Positions 37,660 through 50,923 of a DNA stretch of 64,000 bases are shown piece by piece. A model generated the notes under the pieces. That model had not been told where the DNA came from and did no database searches. It saw nothing but the letters and a program-made list of their open reading frames with translations. The DNA is from Galaxea fascicularis (taxonomy: Eukaryota > Cnidaria > Anthozoa > Scleractinia > Euphylliidae). The stretch spans positions 24,359,725 to 24,423,724 of the forward strand of contig OX419344.1 of assembly GCA_948470475.1 (NCBI GenBank), in the 5' to 3' direction. Made by a program: the position numbers and the translations under genes. Numbering within the stretch: the stretch's first letter is position 1; each line of letters starts with the position of its first letter.

Positions 37660-40600
37660 ACATGTCTGTACGGGCGGCTGATTCGATCTACATTTCATTT
37701 GCGCGGGATGTGGCCGGGGAAATTATTACGAAAGTAAAGTATTTATTACTGACACTATTGCGGGAGGTTTCGCTCTAAGGGTAACCAAACATGCAATCAT
37801 GATCAGAAATAGTGACGCGGTTTTTATAACTGCGCTGTCATTGTGAGTTAACAACACAGAATCACTCCCATGAATAAAACCTTTTTGCGGGTACGAAGAA
37901 ATTATGAACATATGGAAGAACCAGGAACCACAGGGAAGTACTGTCTAGTGGCTTTGAATGGTCATTTAATATGTAGAGCCACCTGGTATATAAAGAATGA
38001 TAAATAATAAATAGTTGAAGTAGTAAATATAACTTTCTGCTCGGAAGGTTTCGCCATTAATCATGAACGATTCAGCAACATTTCCGAGAACGGGTATTTA
38101 TCACAAACTCACGGAAGCTATGAGGAGAAGAGAAAAAAGGAGAGTTCCTTATCTTTCGTTTAATTGTTTACACTTTAGGATTTTATACTTAAAACCACCT
38201 TGTAGTGCATAATTTGCAGAAGCACTAGTGCTGCTCAGCTGCATTTCATATGAATGGTTACCAAGTTATTGCCCTTCAGCCGCGCAGACTTAAAATTCCT
38301 TTTTTCCATCATCAGGGGCACCCAACGAGCCAAAATCAACCAAAAGCTGTAAAGCGGCATTTTTAAGTACCTCATGGTATTAGAAGCGTGTTTATTAAAT
38401 TGACGTTTCCATTAGCTAAATGAATTTGATCTGTTCGGATTCGTTAGGTCGACAATTTTAGGGAACAAAGTCTTCCTTTGAGAAATGGCTAGCCAAAATC
38501 ATAGCGAACTTTACACGAACTTTCTAGGGAACTGTTTGCTTTCCGAAAATGCTAGCTGACGTTTTTGACTGCCAAAAACAGCAAACATGACCCTTCCGAA
38601 AACATGAGAGACTATTTTTTCCCCATTGTAAATTTTTTAGGCCATGCCTCAGTAATGAAAATCCGAATGCACTCTTTGATCGACGCCGAAACCCTAAGGC
38701 GAACGACCCTCCTCTGAACGAGATATCTTCCGAAACTTGTCGTTGGGTGCTCTTGTAGCATAATAAACAGAGCCCTGCCGCAGGAAAGCAAAATAAGGTA
38801 GCTTTCTTTTGAAAGGGCACGTTTTCAAAAATGTCATTCACGACCTCAAAAGCATGCACCGACGATAGACTGCAAATCCTGGGTCGCGGTAGCAATCGTA
38901 AGGCAAATTTAATGAGAGTTAAAGTTAAAGAATGGCGGATGAATTCACTCTCTTTGGTTCAAACACATACTCGATTCGTGTCCTTCTCAGTTGAACCACT
39001 GACGATTTATGTTTGTTAGTTTGTTTTTCACATGTTTTTCAAATAAGTGACGTTCCCTCCGTATTATGGTTCAATTACTTAAATTTTTTTATTAGTTTTT
39101 TCTCCTTTCAAATTGAGAATAGCAAGCGTGCCACGGAAGATATTTGCTTTCTTTTTTTTGTTTGCTTTTTCTCCTATGGAGATCATGTTTTCAATAACAA
39201 TTTTGTGTTTTTTATGTACAGTTCTTAAAAAAGTCACATTGACTACGTGCCGTTTATTCATCACTTCAAGACTCACGAACCAGTCCAGCACAGCTAAACT
39301 ATCTAGAATATAGACATCACGTCATCGTGTTAATATTATTTAATCAGCTGTAAAAACCTGAAACTACAGTCAAACACGTACACATCAGATGGTAAGCCAA
39401 CAAGCGAAGCGTTCCGAAACTTGTTAATGCTAAGATACGTTTACCCAATCAGGTTGTATAATTCATTTCGTGTAGACCGCATGCGTAATAAAACGCCAAG
39501 AAGACTTTCATTAGCCTTAAAACTTCAGTGATCCATAAAACACTGAAAGTAATAAGTAGTTTTCTGGGGTTTTTAAGTTGTGGTGATTTCGTCCCCTTGC
39601 AGTGTACACCCCTATGATTTGTTAAAATCTCAAAGACACTCCAGATTATCCAAAGGGACGAATTGATGTTATTAGTTTTCCGCTTAGTTTATACCCCAAA
39701 CTTTGTAGTAATCAGAGGATGATCGCCCATGTGCGCGAGTAACTTAGGAGATAGGTGTAGGACAACAAAAAGCGTTGAAAGCGAATGTATATTTTTAGCC
39801 AAAGAAGAGCGATCCTAATACTCGGCACAGCCATTTGGAGGGAGGGTTATCGTTTATAGTTTACAGTGTTGCGTTGCATTAAAAGGACTTGTCTGATTGC
39901 CTTTTATCGTATTCGGTGAACAAGCTCCCGTAGAAAACGGGAGCTTTCCTTGATCCCGCTGTTTACGAATAATTCAAGGATTTGGTGTTACAATAAAATG
40001 TTTCAGTTATTGTTTTCGCGTCGAGGTCCATTTGTCGGGCATTTGTTAACCATGTTTAACACCTGATATAAATTGTGCTCTGGTTCCAGAAAAACAGCGG
40101 TATTCCTGTCGATACTTTGCCGGAGCACTATACACTAAACAAAACAGAGCAAATGGCACAAAAAAATTATCGTGCAAGCTAAAGAGACCCCACCCCTCCC
40201 CCAAACACTTTTCTAGTCCATCCCTTGCATCATATTTCCACAAAAGACGTTACCCAATAGCTTTCATTTGAGTGGTCACACTCAAGAATTATATCCAAAG
40301 ACAACGCTAGAAACACGCTCTACCGCACAACAGCAACACAAGGAACTACTGCTCGGGACTCTGGAGCTTTGTTGGGAGAGGTCACACTTAGTTCAGCTGT
40401 TAATTGGTGATGATATTCACAAACTGAAAATCAGTGAGAACTGGCTTTTGCAGTAAAATAAACGGAGGCACAAGATCACAATGCTCAAGATTATTTGAAC
40501 CGACTGCTACCATCTGACAGCACATCGCCCACTCCTCCACTCAACCCTGGTGTGTGTGAGGACAGACCACAGTACCAGGCACTACAGATTACTGTCTCGA

Positions 40601-41200
40601 TTTCCGATCTCCGGCTACGATTTCCTTTCTGCCTCGCTTGCACTGGATAATAACTCGTTCAAATGACGATTTTCGAAATGTCAGCGTTTTGTTGTTTTTA
40701 CTTGAAAAAGGAGATTTTTGACTAGTTCGGCTTCCGAGCCACTCGCGTATATGATTAAGGGCAGTTCAAAAACAGAAATCTTCAAACAGCACTGGCCAAA
40801 ATGGAGATCATTTCGCTTCTTTATGTACGTGTGGACTTTAGAAAGGAGTGAAATGATTACAGTTTTCAAAAAGAATGGCATACAAACATGCTTAGAGAAC
40901 ACTGGAAAGTATCGTTTCCGATCAGTAATTTTCAAGTCACTTAAGTCTTAAATTTGCACTAATTTACTTTAGGTCTGAAATATTATGCGGTTTTGCCTAC
41001 TGACATAGAGTTAATTAAGGAACGTTGGCCTAAAAAGAGCGGAAGATTTTATGGGTTGAGCGAAAGAAGAGGCACCCGACTACTGAAGGTGTTCTTCCTG
41101 TGTTCATGAGGCCAAGACAGACCATATACCTAACTTCAGGGTAAAATTAGAGTAGGTCCACGCCGAAATTGTCAAGAACCTGAACATAACAGACTGTGCC
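37660..41200. other. Spacer with no confident gene
   Basis: The longest minus-strand frame (38524-38895, 123 codons) is serine/phenylalanine/cysteine-rich with no recognised motif or good splice sites. A short minus-strand stretch ending at 40681 looks mildly coding but does not fit a model. Confidence 0.35.
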
Positions 41201-41219
41201 TGCTAAGAATCTAACTTAC

Positions 41220-42013
41220 CAGCATTCAGCGATTCAATCAGAGAAACGAAAATTGTGCAGCCCACACTTGATGTAGATGGATGATCAATAATGAACTGAA
41301 CTATGTCGCTGGAAGACTATTGAAAAATACTTTTACATACCTCACGGTTTGATTTAAGACATTTACCAATATTTTACTGCCATTAAAGATTTCGTTATTT
41401 TCCCACATTCTCTCTGCTTTCTTTTCCGGGTATTCATAGTTACAAAAGTATTTTTCTTGCTAACGTCACTGACTCCGCGCGTCATCTTCCAAATTTGTTT
41501 CTATTTGGGGTACGAATTGACGACAGTAAACTGATCGTTAAAGGCAAAAGCACAAATGAATTATGACTAAGCAATCAGTTGAAGCAAGGTTGCTTTCTGG
41601 TATATATCTATTCGTGTTTGATTCTTTTTCTAAAAACTGAGGGTGCTTTAAAAATGCTTTTAATTCCATCATCCTGCGACTGACATTTTTTCTCTGAAAT
41701 GCAACAAAGACCACAAGGTTTGCAGTTCCAATGACGTCAAAGGGGGCATATGTCCCTGCAAATTGCACTGAAATCAGAAAGGTGATATGTTGCTTATTTC
41801 ATAGGTACTGAAACAAAACTAGCAACAAACTGGCTCCTTCATTAGAGCCTAAGTCCTGCTCGAGCTATAGTGCCTTCATTTTCGCTGATGAACTGGGTAT
41901 AAGAAAAACATCACTAACCTGCTTTTGTGCAGTGGATCTGAAACTTATCTGTTTATCAAATCCTTTTTCTCTACGAAGGACCGAGTCGGAAAGAAACCCC
42001 CATGTGTCCGGAT
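41220..42013 (-). CDS. Cluster of coding-like exons of an unidentified gene
   Basis: Three minus-strand segments look like internal or terminal exons. Segment 42013-41919 lies between TTTTAG and GTTAGT; only one frame is open, reading DPDTWGFLSDSVLRREKGF at its start. Segment 41767 onward follows TTTCAG; in phase with the first it reads CNLQGHMPPLTSLELQTLWS and stops at TGA (41671-41669), but another frame is open for about 75 codons and has a GTCAGT donor. Segment 41300-41220 ends at GTAAGT; read from a second acceptor at its TTCAG it gives FIIDHPSTSSVGCTIFVSLI. The phases do not settle on one model, so these may be the 3' end of one gene or parts of two. Upstream exons were not found. Confidence 0.3.
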
Positions 42014-42019
42014 CTAAAA

Positions 42020-44270
42020 GGTATAGTATAGGTTATTGCCTCAAATACACTGTTAACGCGGAAAGAGTGCGTAGATTTCCAATAATGCTTTGCAAGGCGG
42101 GAGTAGTGTTTGCCGAAGCCAAACAACTGCGTATTGTTAGAAAGAGGTACGTCTTCGTACAGCTGTTAGTTCGGGCCCGGAATATGTTCCACAATAACAA
42201 ATATACATTGCCCAAACGCCTGACCACAAACCAGACGATTTGAGACAACAACTGTACCTCGTCAATGTAGCTTCCGTCACTGCGTCATCACAATTCAGTG
42301 GAAAGTGTGGTTATCATGTCAGTTCTTTGCTCGTATACTTCCAGAGAGTTGTGATAAATAACGGTCCTTGAGCTGTTTGCGTCATCATGTTGTTTCTTTA
42401 GGTGTATGAATGCGAAACGGCAAATTGTCGGGAGAATCTGCTGGCAATGTGCAGTCAAGTGAGGGGTATGGACGGGGTATAGACAAATTCTCCTTTGCCG
42501 CCTCTCTCTTCCTTGTTTATTCGTCAGCTTTTAGAATCCCTGTACGGTGGTCTTCCTTATCCATTGTTCACCCCCCCCCCCCGCCCCAACTCCACTAACA
42601 CTCGGGTACCTTTCATCCTCTTGGCGCGGCAGCACCTACATTAGCAAAAAGGATTTTAGGGATGCCAACAATTTAAGGAATACACTAGGTTGACTTCCCA
42701 GTGACAGCTCTGAAACTGGTTCAAGATGGATGGGAGATGAAGGTTTTTTATCGTGTTTAATCTCTTCCCGGTACCCATCTAACTTAAGTGTGCTTCTTCA
42801 AGTGCTTTACCGCGTTCCAGGAGTGCAGTATGTGAGGAAAAATGCGGGGCTGTTAAGGTGATTCCACTTAAAAAAAAAATCTCAAACTTCGTCCCGTTGG
42901 TAGGGGTCACCGAGTTTGTTTTCGCACAACAGAGATGACCTTTATAGCGACTTAGTGACCGATGAGGTTCTCGTTATTTAACCTTAGTTGACAGAAAGGG
43001 GCACTAGAATGTCTAAAAAGAGCACTTCTCGGATTATTTATCAGAGAAGTTCAACAAAACAGACCCTGAACTTACATTACAAACCATCTTAGTTAAACAG
43101 AAGTTGATATTCTCTTTGATATTATGTAACAAAATTAAGAATTCGCGACGTGCGCACATACCCAGAACTACCTAAAGACGTGTTCTTTACAGCATTAAAC
43201 TTTGAGCATTAAACAAATTGAGATATATTGTAGTTAACCTTCTGTCATTTAAATTCATACATTAAAATGTGGGGGTCGCCGAGCTTATTGCCGAATTAGT
43301 GATCCTTAAAGCGGGAAAATCCTGTTTGAAAAGCTTTACGGCCGAGAGAAGACTAGGTCGAGGTTATGTGCACGTAGGGTCAGTCGGAAAGCCTAAAAGG
43401 CATTTTACACGTCTTGCAACCTTCATTAAGGAAATTTGCAAGAAAACACAATTCCACAACTCATCTTCCGTGCAGTGAAAATGTCACGCTAAAATCGTCC
43501 TCTTTCTCACTATAAGCTAAATAATTTAAACTATAAGCGGGCCACTCCTTTTTCAAGACGTTTGATACAATTATAGATTCAGCCTTTCGTCTTGCAAAAC
43601 CGACCGTGTTTATCCTTAGAATCCGGACCGGCAATAAAATCCGCAAGTATTTTGATCATTTGATGTGGCAATGTTATGCGCAGTAGGGGTGCGCACTGCA
43701 AAACAGAGGAATCACCTTAGGCGTGGGGGAAGACGTCTCTCTACCGCAGACATCCATCTGTAGTTTTGTTGCCACAAAACATTTCGGCGTTAAGTTCAAG
43801 CTTCGGTTTCCCTACCATGGGTATTGACCGTTGAAATCGAGGGTGTCATCAGGCCGGGTCAAGACACGCCCTGTTACGTTGACGTTCGGTGTTTTCGTTC
43901 CCAGTTATTCGCAGCGAGTATTTAAAATGCCCGTCAGTTTTGATAATAAGCCGACCTTAGACCCAGAAACCCAAGCAGGTCGTGTTATTAAATTGCCATG
44001 CGATGGCGTCCTCTTGTAAAACCCCGTAAAACTCTAATGGGTTGTAGTATTAAAGTAATCTACACAGAAAAAAGCCCTTGCAAGAACTAATGGATCCGAA
44101 AAGAAAACAACTAGGGGGTAACTGAACACTTTTGGGGGGTTTACAATTGAACTTCAATCTAGAAAAAATATTCATACTTAAGCCTTTTGGAAACGTTGAT
44201 TGTAATCTCAGAAAAATGATGGTTGTACTCCTAATTTTCTTTTTACATTGCACATGCCCGTTTTAAACAG
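42020..44270. other. Spacer with repeat-like fragments, no confident gene
   Basis: A C homopolymer sits at about 42570-42582. The stretch GTCAGCTTTTAGAATCCCTG at about 42526 resembles 13669-13688, so part of it is repetitive. Upstream exons of the cluster at 41.2-42.0 kb may lie here but were not found. Confidence 0.35.
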
Positions 44271-44279
44271 TCTCACCAA

Positions 44280-46565
44280 CAATATCTCAAGCTGATATGA
44301 ACTGCAGATCGGGTGTCACAAAAGTGGAATTAGTTTCCAAGTGGTACCCTAATTGACTCACACCCTCCAGACAGTATTATATTGTGGCATATAACTATCG
44401 TATTCCACTAAAACAAGACAAAAAACAAATGGCTTTCAAGTAAGTTTAAAGTACTTGTAATAAGACCATTCATAACCATCAAGGTCATAACAATACATCA
44501 CAAAAATGAAAAACATTACACCCAGTAAAATGATGAGAGCCCAAGGGTGAAGGACAACACTCAACTCAGTATGTCAAAATGATTGACAAACTGAGTTAAC
44601 CCTGGCCATAATGTATACAGTATACTATTAAAACTACTGGTAATCAATTTACACTGCATTGCTATACTGCAGATGTACTTTAACCCTAGCAGAGATCAAT
44701 CTATTATTTCTCCTTGAATCCTGAAGTCTTTGATGGAATGATACTATGAAATATTAAGGGGAAAGGGGGGAGGGAAGAGGAATATTCACAGCAGAATCTC
44801 TCCAATCTCTGAGGGAAGACAGAATGTACACAAAAGGGGGAAAAAGGAAGAATGATATTTCACTCCATGATCAACCGTCGCAATCTTCTTCCTCTGCCTA
44901 TTTGTGGACCTATTTGTGGACCTACTCTGAAAAGTATCCTAGTCAACAAAGACCTTAATCCTATCATGACTACAAAAGGAGAATATTAATGCTGGAGGGT
45001 TTAATGCTACCTTGGGAAACAGATACATATTGTGCGTTCTTGTATTGAGTGGTAAACCAACAGTTTAAAAGTTGCAAAAGTAAGATCTCAGGAGAGAATA
45101 TATTCTTGATGTTAATAAATCTCCAATACCCAAGGAGAGAATTCTAGCCAGTAGCAAAGTTTGATCAACCTTAACACTGCTTAAAGGGTTCAAAATGGTC
45201 CTTCCAATTACAGAATAAAACATCAATGATTGTTACTAAATGAAGATTAAATGTGCTCAAATAAGCTACAAAGGTAAATAGCAAGGTTATCCACCATGGA
45301 GAGAAACAATCAAGTTGTTTTAACAAAGTTTGTTTTTTTCTTTCTTCACTACAAAGTGGTATCCAATCTAACCCTTTAAGCCCCAGTTCTCCTCAGTGTC
45401 CTTCACACATTTCTTCTGGTTCAAGTTGCTGGGATAATTTATGAAAGTGTCAGGACATCTTATTGTTTTGCATCATCTATGACCTTGTTGGAGAAATTTG
45501 GTACTGGTTACCAGTGGGGCTTCAAGGGTTAAGCAGAAGTGGAGGTTAACAACAGACCTCTGCAAACAGTTTGTACCCAATCAACACCGGATGGCTACAA
45601 AATTTTAAAGAAAAATGTTCTATGATTCAACTTCAGATGCACTTGGTAGCACACACAGATAAGGAATGAAAGTCAGAAGTCTTATCAAAGAGGAGATTCC
45701 CCACAGCAAGAATGACCCAAAAACCATCAAACATTGTTTTGCAAGGGGGATTTTGTGCCAGTGAGAGACACCACCTGTTTTCTCTAACTTCCAAGAATCT
45801 AGAGTATATCGTCTAAGACAGAAATGCCATCAAATGAACAAAACAGGAGCGGATAGTTGAACACAAAATTCAGTGTGTTTAACATTACATAGATACTTCT
45901 AACTGTTTGCTCCTCATATAATTAAGAAAACAAGCTGTTACAATGGTTGGGCTATAAAAACAGAAACTTCACCAAACCCATCCATCTAAACTGTCACCAC
46001 TTATACAAAATGTAAGTTTGATAAACTCAACTTATGTCTGTGAAACAAGCTTTCAGTGAAAAGAAGCAAGTGATGTAAAATTAATTACCTACAAAAGGAA
46101 TTTGTTATTACAGTATTAAGTTTTGTTGCATATTACTTGAGAAACCATTCCCTATAACTAGAATAATTAAAATTCACAGAAGAAGAAAAACAAATTCAAC
46201 AAGGCTTTGATCAAAGTTCTCATTAAAGGAACAATCCCCAATATTTTCCTTGACCTTGCAAAAAAATGAACTAACAATAGTATTAAGAGAAGGCCAAAAG
46301 AAAAAAAATCAGCCCTGTTTAATGAGGGTTTGTTTAAAAAAAAAAGAAAATGGAAAAAATCACACCAGCCCACAGTAAGTAGACATTTAAGCACTTCACC
46401 AGAAATATTAAAATATAAAGGGGGTTTGATATTTTTGACATCACTGATGTCACTACCAAGTCTTCAGTTGTTCTATTTACCCAACTGTATTGAATTTCAA
46501 TTCTTGATAAAGATGTCAGTGATGACATCAAAACATAAAACCCTTTTATATTTTTATAAGTACTT
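44280..46565 (-). other. Probable 3' UTR / downstream flank of ATP1B
   Basis: About 2.3 kb downstream of the ATP1B stop is AT-rich and without a convincing ORF. It may be a long 3' UTR. No canonical AATAAA was picked out close to the stop; an ATTAAA variant occurs near 46315. A small TTAA-flanked inverted-repeat element sits at 45372-45528. Confidence 0.3.
45372..45528. mobile_element. Small TTAA-type MITE downstream of ATP1B
   Basis: The ends CCCTTTAAGCCCC and GGGGCTTCAAGGG are inverted with one mismatch. Flanks are CTAA (left) and TTAA (right). The interior is about 130 bases with no ORF. Confidence 0.6.
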
Positions 46566-49500
46566 TTAGTACTCAATTTCAATGCGAACTTTTCCAGTTG
46601 CACCTCGGCTGAGACGGTATGTTTCAGACAGCTCAATGTTCTTGGCATGGACCTCACATTGGACAACTCCTGTCTTAGTGGTATTCACCTTCAAGGCAGC
46701 AATTGGAGAAAGCCAGTTTTTTTCAGCCAAATATGGGTAAAAATTGGCAAGGAAGCCAGGCTTGTCAGCTGGTAAAATAACCAGGTTGTCCTACCAAAAG
46801 AAAAATCAAAAACTACAATCTGAGGAAACAGTGAAACTGCATTATTTCTTAAGTACTAATAAAAAGAAAAGAAACTGTAATGCATAAAAGAACTGTAAGG
46901 GGCAACAAGCATGCTGACCACTGCACACCATAACACCTCCCTCCCCCTGCTGTGCAGCGCATTAACTATAAACAGTGTGGCTGACAGTGGTTCAAGTTCA
47001 ACAACAACAGCCTTACCGAGCTGCCAGTATCTTGAAACTTGCAGGAAAGTTCAACATAATCTTTGCCATCTTTAGGTTTAGGAACAAACCCATAAACCTA
47101 CAAACCAAAACAAAATTGATAGCCAATGTCACCCAGATAAAGCAAGTACAAAGTGCAAGGAAATTTAATTTTAAGTCTTTGATGAATGCATTTTACTCTA
47201 AAATGTCAAACAAGCACAAACAGATTTCATTTTGTAAGTAAATGTACAATGAGATGACCAGTAACCAAATCTACTTTCAGAAAACAACCCACCTTATTCA
47301 TCTTGAAAAAGATGCAGGGTTTTTTTTCTTTATAGCCATAATCAAAATCAGTTTCATTACTATAACATTCACCAAGAGTACTGAGATCATAAAGGCAAGG
47401 GTTGGAACCCTTCTCACGCTTTTCACTTGTAGTACAATTCCGGTATTTCTCTTCATCCATGGTCTCATATGCTGGAAATGCACAAATCAATAATGCCATT
47501 GTAAAAGGAACATTAAAATGAAAAATAAACCTGTTATAAATCTGAGTTGTGAATGAGTGCTCAAACATTTGCTGCAGTCATGTACAACAGCTAGACACAC
47601 ACCATGGTTGTCCTGAATTCCAAGTTTAAGAGCATAAATTTGTCATGACAGGGCTGTGCTCTAGTGGCGCCCGGTCGCCCCTGGTGACTTACTTCTGCCA
47701 TGGGGCAACCAGGAAATATTAGTTTTTCTACCAAACTTATATGCTGTGTGCCCTGGATTTCAAGGATTTAGAGGTTTGGGCACCCAACTACTTTTCTTAG
47801 AGCACAGCCTTGCATTATCATGATCAGTGATGACAACCGAAGTTTAAAGAAAAAAAGCTTAACATCCAACACAACAGAAACAAAACACATAAATACTCCC
47901 ATACAATTTTTAATCTCTAAGATCTCTTAACAGAAATACAGTGAAAGCCTTTCTTAATGATTAAAACCAACCAATTGCTGTCCACAACTAGACATTCTAC
48001 AATCTCATGTTCAAACCAATGAGACCACAAGGCTTGTATACTGAAAATCCCTCATTAAAGCTTCCAAATAGAAATCTCTTGAATACAGTATGTCGAATGG
48101 CTATATGCCATTTTAAAAATTAAGGGCTAAGGTAAAAGAGGAACACTTTTGGTATAAACCAAAACTGTAATTACAGCCCCTTTTTGATAACAAAAACACA
48201 ACCATTCTTTAGTTCAAAACTACACTAACAAATTGCATAATACATATAACAGAACCCCAAAAGGGAGAACTGTATGGGTCCGCAAATGATCCCAGGACCG
48301 CAAATGATCCCCAAATTGGACCGCAAATGATCCCGACTAAAAAATAAAGAATGGCATGGATGCTGAAATAGTGTGGATAGGGAATTGGCGTGAATAGCGA
48401 TTATCATGGCTCACAACAAGTAATATATCAAACACGAGCGACAGTGTTTCATCGGGATATCAAAACACCGAGAAGAGTTGAAAATACGACGCGCAGCGGA
48501 GTATTTTTGACGAAATTCGAGGTGTTTGGATATCCGATGAAACACTGTCTCGAGTGTTTGATATATCTTCTCAATCGAAACAAAAACTAAGGAGTAAACG
48601 GAGAAGTAAAATCGTCAAAATCTATGCTAATTAAAACCGGGTATCAAAACCTCCTTCACGCATATGATTTCCTTTGTTTTAACTTGATGAATTATTAATG
48701 AGTTTGAGAAGCATCTTTTCCACATGTTCGGCTGAATTTTTTTTAAAATTAACTGTCAGTTGCTACAGTTAAAAAAAAAATTCAGCCGAACGTGTGGAAT
48801 AGATGCTAGTTGTGAGCCATGATAATCGCTATTCACGCCAATTCCCTATCCACACTATTTCGGCATCCATGCCATTCTTGATTTTTTAGTCGGGATCATT
48901 TGCAGTCTGGGATCATTTGCGGTCCAATTTGGGGATCATTTGCAGACCTGTACAGAACAGCACAAGTAGATGTAAGGCCCCAGGCTCTTCAATTCTATAG
49001 ATTAACTTCTTCAAGCAACAAAGTAGAGTAACTACTGCTTTCATTTAGTGGATTTCATTCCACTTGTGTTTTGCATGTTGGCAAGGCAAGGTACACTGAG
49101 TTGTTCAACTTTTGAGTATGTGGTATGGCCTGTACAGGTAGGCACAGCTAGCTGATGACATCATGTATTGATATCTAACTGCAGTATCTGTTGTATTGAA
49201 AGGATAAATCAATACAGCTGCTTTTGGAGTTTTAACCATGTGAAGCTACGCAGTGTAACATAACAGTAAAATATAACTTCAGGGTAAAACCAAAAGTTGG
49301 ACATTAAAATGAAAATCTGTAAAGGCTTACGTTTCAAGAAGTCATTGATGCTTGAACTATAGTCTCCACCTTTTATTTCAAATGGTACTGCAATGAGACC
49401 TGTAACAATGATATGCAATGTACATTAAGGTTGATTCTGAAATCTATTCATCTTGTGTATGCATCAAGACTTAATAACAAGAAATAATAGTAAGTTAAAT

Positions 49501-50923
49501 TAAGGTTTTATGCATGAACAAACAAAAAATGTATTTAACCTGTCCTAATTAAGGAACCTTTACTCTCTCGTACATTGTAAGTTTATCTCTACAAATATAG
49601 CAACAGTGAACTCGTCTTAAAGAAATATCTATGCAGTTTTATATATTGAAATACAATACAGCAGTGAACAGAAGACGCCATTATATTATAACTCATCATG
49701 CGCAAAATCAATACAAATGTGACTGAACAAGTACTTCTAACAATATCAAACCGTTCAATCAAACAAACTTGCTGAATCATATTCGCTGAAGAGAGCAACA
49801 TGCATAAAACCGAACTAAGAACATTTCACTTCATCACGAAACCGGCAACATTCAAAAACCCGAAAATCGCCGAGATTGAAGCGCAAGAATAAACAGGATT
49901 AACTTCTGGTAATTTCGTTCTTCCCGGGACATCAAATCCATGGGAATCCCACCCCTTGTGTACTGTATTTCAAGTTCTCCTTTCGAACTTCGTGAGAAAG
50001 AAACATCACAGAAAGTACCAAGAAAATCTTAAGCTGTTAATCGTCTTAAATCGTGCAATCACATTACACTTCATGATTTGGCTTCCAAACGCAAACAACC
50101 GCTCGAGTGTGGAAATAAATGAGTTTGATACGTGCCGGTACCCAACATTTTGAGTTGTACATTTCATGATTTTACTCCATTTGAAAGGGAATTGGAAGCT
50201 CTAAGAATAGACGTTTCGAATAGATTTTAAAAATAATGAAAGATTTAAATGACAGGAAATAAATATTTGCGTCTTAACAATCACTAAGCCATACATTTCT
50301 TCGTTTGAATTGCAAATGAACGTAAAACCACATGCATGCTGTATGCGACCGGCATGCATTTAATTACAGTTCTTAGTTTTGACATTACCAAGCAAAATTG
50401 AGGACTGATCTGGTTTAGAGAGCTTTAAATGAAAGCAGAGTAACACAAAAAGGAGAAACGAACCTGGTTTCCCATTTAGAAGGTTTCTCATCTTGGGACC
50501 ATTTTCTCGTTCTGGTATGGTGGTCAGGAATATGTTCAACATGGCGGCGAAAAACCCCGCCAAACAGCCATAAAATATCAAAAAGAATACTAGGATCTTT
50601 GCTAAAATGGAGAAAAATACAACAAGGGAAATTACTTGAAACCTGAAAGCCACAATTTACAAAGTATTTCACTGAAGAAAGGGTACCACAACCAATACTT
50701 TACAATAAGTTTCTTATATGAGCTTATGCAATTCTCCCTCAAATTAGTTTCAACCACTATAAATCTAACGAAACTTACCCCAGCTCTTGCCATCTCGACC
50801 CATAACTTGCACTCTTCCATCTTCGCCATCTCTGTTGTATATAAAGTGGCCAAAATCTTGAGCAGTTTGTTGTAAAAGTTCGAGTTTGGTCTTCCCTTCT
50901 TGTCCTTGCTTTGCGTACGCCAT
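46566..50923 (-). CDS. ATP1B-like: Sodium/potassium-transporting ATPase subunit beta, complete
   Basis: Accessory glycoprotein of the plasma-membrane Na+/K+ pump, needed for folding and export of the alpha subunit. Six exons join in phase: 50923-50779, 50601-50464, 49399-49331, 47471-47293, 47097-47017, 46790-46566, giving 278 residues, normal for the family. A cytosolic N-terminus ends RDGKSWG. One signal-anchor helix covers about residues 51-75 (ILVFFLIFYGCLAGFFAAML). The extracellular part has six cysteines (exons 4-6), matching the three conserved disulfides, and sequons NCT, NET and NTT. Hallmarks are GYKEKKPCI (exon 4) and the C-terminal beta-sandwich ending VRIEIEY. The start is the first ATG, followed by AYAKQGQ. 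Exon 4 lies after a 1.9 kb intron carrying nested foldback elements. The invertebrate beta is a single clade, so no number is assigned. Confidence 0.95.
48271..48951. mobile_element. Large inverted-repeat element with nested foldbacks in ATP1B intron 3
   Basis: Arms of about 145 bases (about 48271-48415 and 48807-48951) are inverted copies. Each arm begins with three tandem copies of GGACCGCAAATGATCC-like units, a pattern expected of transposase-binding subterminal repeats. Inside are two further inverted-repeat units: one around 48424-48566 (ATATCAAACACGAG arms with GTGTTTCATCGG) and one around 48719-48799 (CCACATGTTCGGCTGAAT arms). Short AGAAC matches at both outer borders may be the duplication. 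Confidence 0.75.

Noticed and set aside
38524..38895. Minus-strand 123-codon frame
   Set aside because: No recognised motif, cysteine/serine/phenylalanine-rich composition and no good splice sites; too weak to list as a gene.
42410..42560. Minus-strand stretch reading SIPRPYPSLDCTLPADSPDN
   Set aside because: An in-frame stop lies just upstream, there is no usable donor, and its flank resembles a repeat also found near 13670.
43930..44019. Short plus-strand ORF starting MPVSFDNKPTLDPE
   Set aside because: It looks mildly protein-like, but at 30 codons with no splice partner or homolog it cannot be supported.
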